This document shows positions 61,473 through 64,000 of a DNA stretch of 64,000 nt, piece after piece; position 1 is the first letter of the stretch; each line of letters starts with the position of its first letter. Origin of the DNA: Diploscapter coronatus. Taxonomy: Eukaryota; Nematoda; Chromadorea; Rhabditida; Rhabditidae. The stretch covers positions 39,145,201 to 39,209,200 of the forward strand of contig OZ038422.1 of assembly GCA_964036155.1 (NCBI GenBank), written 5' to 3'. Both the position numbers and the translations under genes were made by a program. The notes beneath the pieces were generated by a model, which did no database searches, was not told the origin of the DNA, and worked only from the letters and a program-made list of their open reading frames with translations.

Positions 61473-62312
61473 ACATGGGAGCGTTCCCCTTATCTGGCCC
61501 TATGTGGAGAGTCCCCAGGCAGACATGTAAAATTGAGATACGAAGCATTTTTTTTATATAAAAAAAATTAACTGGAGCGTAAATAAGGTTTTTGTGAAGA
61601 AAAATGAAATTAAAGAGTTTCCAAACTAAAAAAATGCAAAAATTTGGTTCCTTGAAAAAGACACCGGTTTTCCTAAGAGATAGTATGAAGAAGCAAGAGA
61701 AGAAAAGAAAAAAAAACCGATATGTTTTTCTAACTGGTGTCCCGGTGTTTTTTTTCTATGAGCCCAAAAATTTAGAGAAATTTAAAGTTAAAATGTTAGT
61801 AGAGATAATGGAAGTTCTAGTATTAATTATTTTGATTGTTTCCTTTAAATGAGGTTGCAAATTAAAGTCTACGTTTAATTTAAACATTTTTCATTGATAT
61901 TTAGAATTAAGAAGAACGGAGATTAGTAGTGACAGAACGATAAAATAAATTTACACACATACTGAATTATTGAACTGAAATAAAATAGATTGATACTGTT
62001 GACGAACAATATTATGCTTCGAATACGTTCAACAAATGTTCACAAGAAATCGATTAACTATTTCTGATGTATATTTTGAGGAGTTTACTTTGAAATTACT
62101 ATCAAATAAATATTAGATTTAGTTACAGAATTTTTGAAATAAAGTATTTTAAGGAATATCTTTTGAGTTACAATTTTCAGCGTCTTTATTGGATTTCTTC
62201 AAGAGTTTTCTGTATCATGGGCATCGAATTAGGATGTACGAAATTGAATAAAGATGCTTTTTATTGAAATCATATGAGAATTACGAAAACAAGTGTATTG
62301 AAATTGGAGATT
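61473..62312. other. Spacer between tRNA-Met and the F-box/kelch gene
   Basis: AT-rich. A Lys-rich 82-codon ORF at 61604-61852 on the plus strand has no motif or splice support. Nothing else is recognised; the left part is the 5' flank of the tRNA gene. Confidence 0.4.
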
Positions 62313-63553
62313 TCAGATATTAAATTTTGCGACATCTGTCCATTCATTTACATCTGGATTGTATTCCTCGATTGAATTACAAAAATTGTCCATATATTCT
62401 TGATATCTAAGTTACAAATATTTCGTATAAATATATGCAAAATCTCAGCTCACCCCCCGATTGCATACAATTTTCTATTCGCAACAACAAGCGAATGATC
62501 CATTCTTCCATAACTCATATCAGCGATTTGAGAAATTCGACTGTCAACTGGAGCTGAGGGGTCGAAACACAAACAAGATTTTGATACATCAAAATTACTA
62601 AATATATAATGATACATTATTTATCATACAAAATTAACGACTTCCATCCTCCAGATATGTAAATTTTCCCATTTAACGATGCAACTCCGAATGAAACTCG
62701 TTGTTCTGGGAGCTCTCCAATTTCAATCCATTTCCGTTCAACGTCTGATAATCGACATATCTTGGTACTATTCCATCCATCAATAACTGAATATTCATAA
62801 TCACAATAATGAATATGCTATAATGTGACCGTATAACATTCCATCGCATGTTATTGTTCGGGCATGACTAATTGGAAGAGGGAGAGCAGGTTCTGTTTGC
62901 CATTTTCCATCTATTAAAACCTGAATTAATTATTTCATGGACTTTCATTCGATCTTCTTACATCAACATGATTAGTATACTTTCCACCCAAATAATACAA
63001 TTTGTCTTTGAAATAAGCCACAGATGCACATCCACGCCATTCGGGAGGATCTGGTTCTGCAAGGAATGAAATAAAATTAAACCAATTTATTGGCTATTTG
63101 TAAAGTAACCTCTGCTGAGCTGTTGAGTATTCAGATCGAATATTTCAAACGATTTGTTATCAAAACTAATTGCAAAAATCTAAAATTTACAAAATTGGCA
63201 ATGGCAAACAAAATAATCTACCTTATCTTTTGTGGTTGAAAATTCCCATGGCCCAGAATATTTAGTAAATTTCGTAATCTGCTTAACAGAATTAGAATGC
63301 GAATCAAACAGACAAATTCTTCCTTCCCAAGTTTCGTCTTTTTTATAAGGCACTAAATACTAAAGTTAACTTTCGCTCGTACAAGAAATATTTTCCTACG
63401 ATAGAATAAAGTTTTTCTCTCGAGCGCCATCGGTCGATATTTCTTGACTATTTGCATCATCCGTTTATTAGTCCAGGCCAATTGTCCCAGGTCTTTGAAT
63501 TCGGGATATTGGCAGATCAACAATATAATTTCGACCGGTAAATTGGCTAACAT
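62313..63553 (-). CDS. F-box/kelch-repeat protein, 308 aa, 8 exons
   Basis: Exons (coding order): 63553-63400, 63352-63222, 63179-63110, 63056-62962, 62920-62830, 62786-62639, 62597-62454, 62406-62313. The frame is continuous to TGA. Residues 1-45 are an F-box (MLANLPVEIILLICQYP, then LAWTNKRMMQIV) that would dock on Skp1. The rest is a kelch propeller with blades showing the di-Gly motif plus spaced Tyr and Trp: YYLGGKYTNHVD, YVIDGWN, YISGGWKS, YAIGGYQEYMDN followed by YNPDVNEWTDV. At about four to five recognisable blades the propeller may be short. The product is a probable substrate adaptor of an SCF ubiquitin ligase. The donor of the fifth intron (GTCAC) is weak but keeps the frame. The first intron's acceptor is placed at the second of two nearby TTTAG sites, because only that one keeps the frame. 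Confidence 0.88.
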
Positions 63554-63943
63554 CTTTGTTAAGACCTAAACAAGAAAAATGGAAATAGTATAGAAGAGTT
63601 GATTAAATGAGAAAGTCTGAAATTGGTCATTGAAGAACAGAGAATGGAGCTACTAAATCGGTGCTTCACAATTTTTACCAAACTAAAAATCGATTCCTAA
63701 GCCACGCTGCTCTGTTTTGTCCCCTTTCCCCCTTCGCCCTGTCTACTTCTGCAATGCACAGGCGCGAAAGGGAGAGAAAGAGCGGCGAAAAGAAAAAGAA
63801 AGCGAAAAAGGAGGGAAATTTATTGTCGATCAGGAAAACGCAATTAAAACACTAAAACAATTAATTACACCCAATTATCTCGTTCAAATATCAGAATAGA
63901 AGTAATTTCCGAAATTTTAAGACCGAGCACATGCAGGAACTCA
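63554..63943. other. Upstream region of the F-box/kelch gene
   Basis: Short intergenic stretch with a Lys/Arg-rich chance ORF on the plus strand (63661-63855). Nothing functional is recognised. Confidence 0.4.
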
Positions 63944-64000
63944 CTAGAAGAAGTGCTCGAGGAAGGCCGGAATGTGAGGGACGCGATTTTTCCCTCGAAA
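63944..64000 (-). CDS. Possible 3' end of a gene entering from the right edge
   Basis: The minus strand reads 18 codons without a stop from the edge (ending VPHIPAFLEHFF) and then TAG at 63946-63944. The higher G+C and sensible composition suggest a C-terminus, but the stretch is too short to be sure. Confidence 0.3.
   Translation of the reverse strand, partial: FRGKNRVPHIPAFLEHFF

Noticed and set aside
61604..61852. Lys-rich 82-aa protein with a hydrophobic tail on the plus strand
   Set aside because: Composition follows the A-rich DNA; no motif, splice site or family resemblance.

Overview
The window is AT-rich DNA from a eukaryote, most likely a rhabditid nematode, probably Caenorhabditis-like. 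The evidence is short introns with nematode-type acceptors (TTTTCAG, TTTTTAG), rapidly evolving F-box genes, many palindromic MITEs, an RTE-type retrotransposon fragment and an intron-containing tRNA-Met. I rebuilt the gene models by hand from splice signals and reading-frame continuity. All of the convincing protein-coding models lie on the minus strand.

Layout. 1-140: the 5' end of an acidic protein gene cut by the window edge. 0.99-5.07 kb: two palindromic MITEs, an orphan Pro/Gln/Tyr-rich ORF whose start codon lies in a MITE terminus, and a 120-bp tandem repeat. 5.07-10.06 kb: one seven-exon gene for a multidomain protein of about 1,412 residues, reading two ubiquitin-like segments, a stonustoxin (SNTX)-like region, helical and thioredoxin-like segments, a Cys-rich segment, an AIG1/TRAFAC-type GTPase, a second Cys cluster and a coiled coil. 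10.3-22.6 kb: repeat-dominated DNA with a foldback element, a 62-bp palindrome, a 5'-truncated RTE insertion with a 17-bp target duplication, a mariner-like MITE and a dispersed repeat family.

22.67-34.75 kb: a large inverted repeat with arms of about 2.25 kb around 7.6 kb of unique DNA. The unique DNA carries a small secreted-protein gene (six exons), a U4 snRNA-like sequence and a nine-exon F-box gene. 34.29-61.38 kb: a macrosatellite of 17 head-to-tail units of 1,571-1,615 bp, almost identical to each other and falling into three types (A, B and an A/B recombinant C). Each unit carries the 3' end of a tRNA-Met gene, G-quadruplex-prone telomere-like tracts and degenerate 40-bp sub-repeats. 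The array stops exactly inside an intact tRNA-Met(CAU) gene at 61384-61472. 62.3-63.55 kb: an eight-exon F-box/kelch gene. The last 57 bases may be the end of another gene.

The strongest observations are the SNTX-GTPase fusion and the way the macrosatellite seems to have been seeded by a 60-bp direct repeat made of the tRNA-Met 3' end plus its trailer. The segment with a secreted protein and an F-box protein inside a large inverted repeat deserves attention as a possible selfish or toxin-antidote-like unit, but that is speculation.
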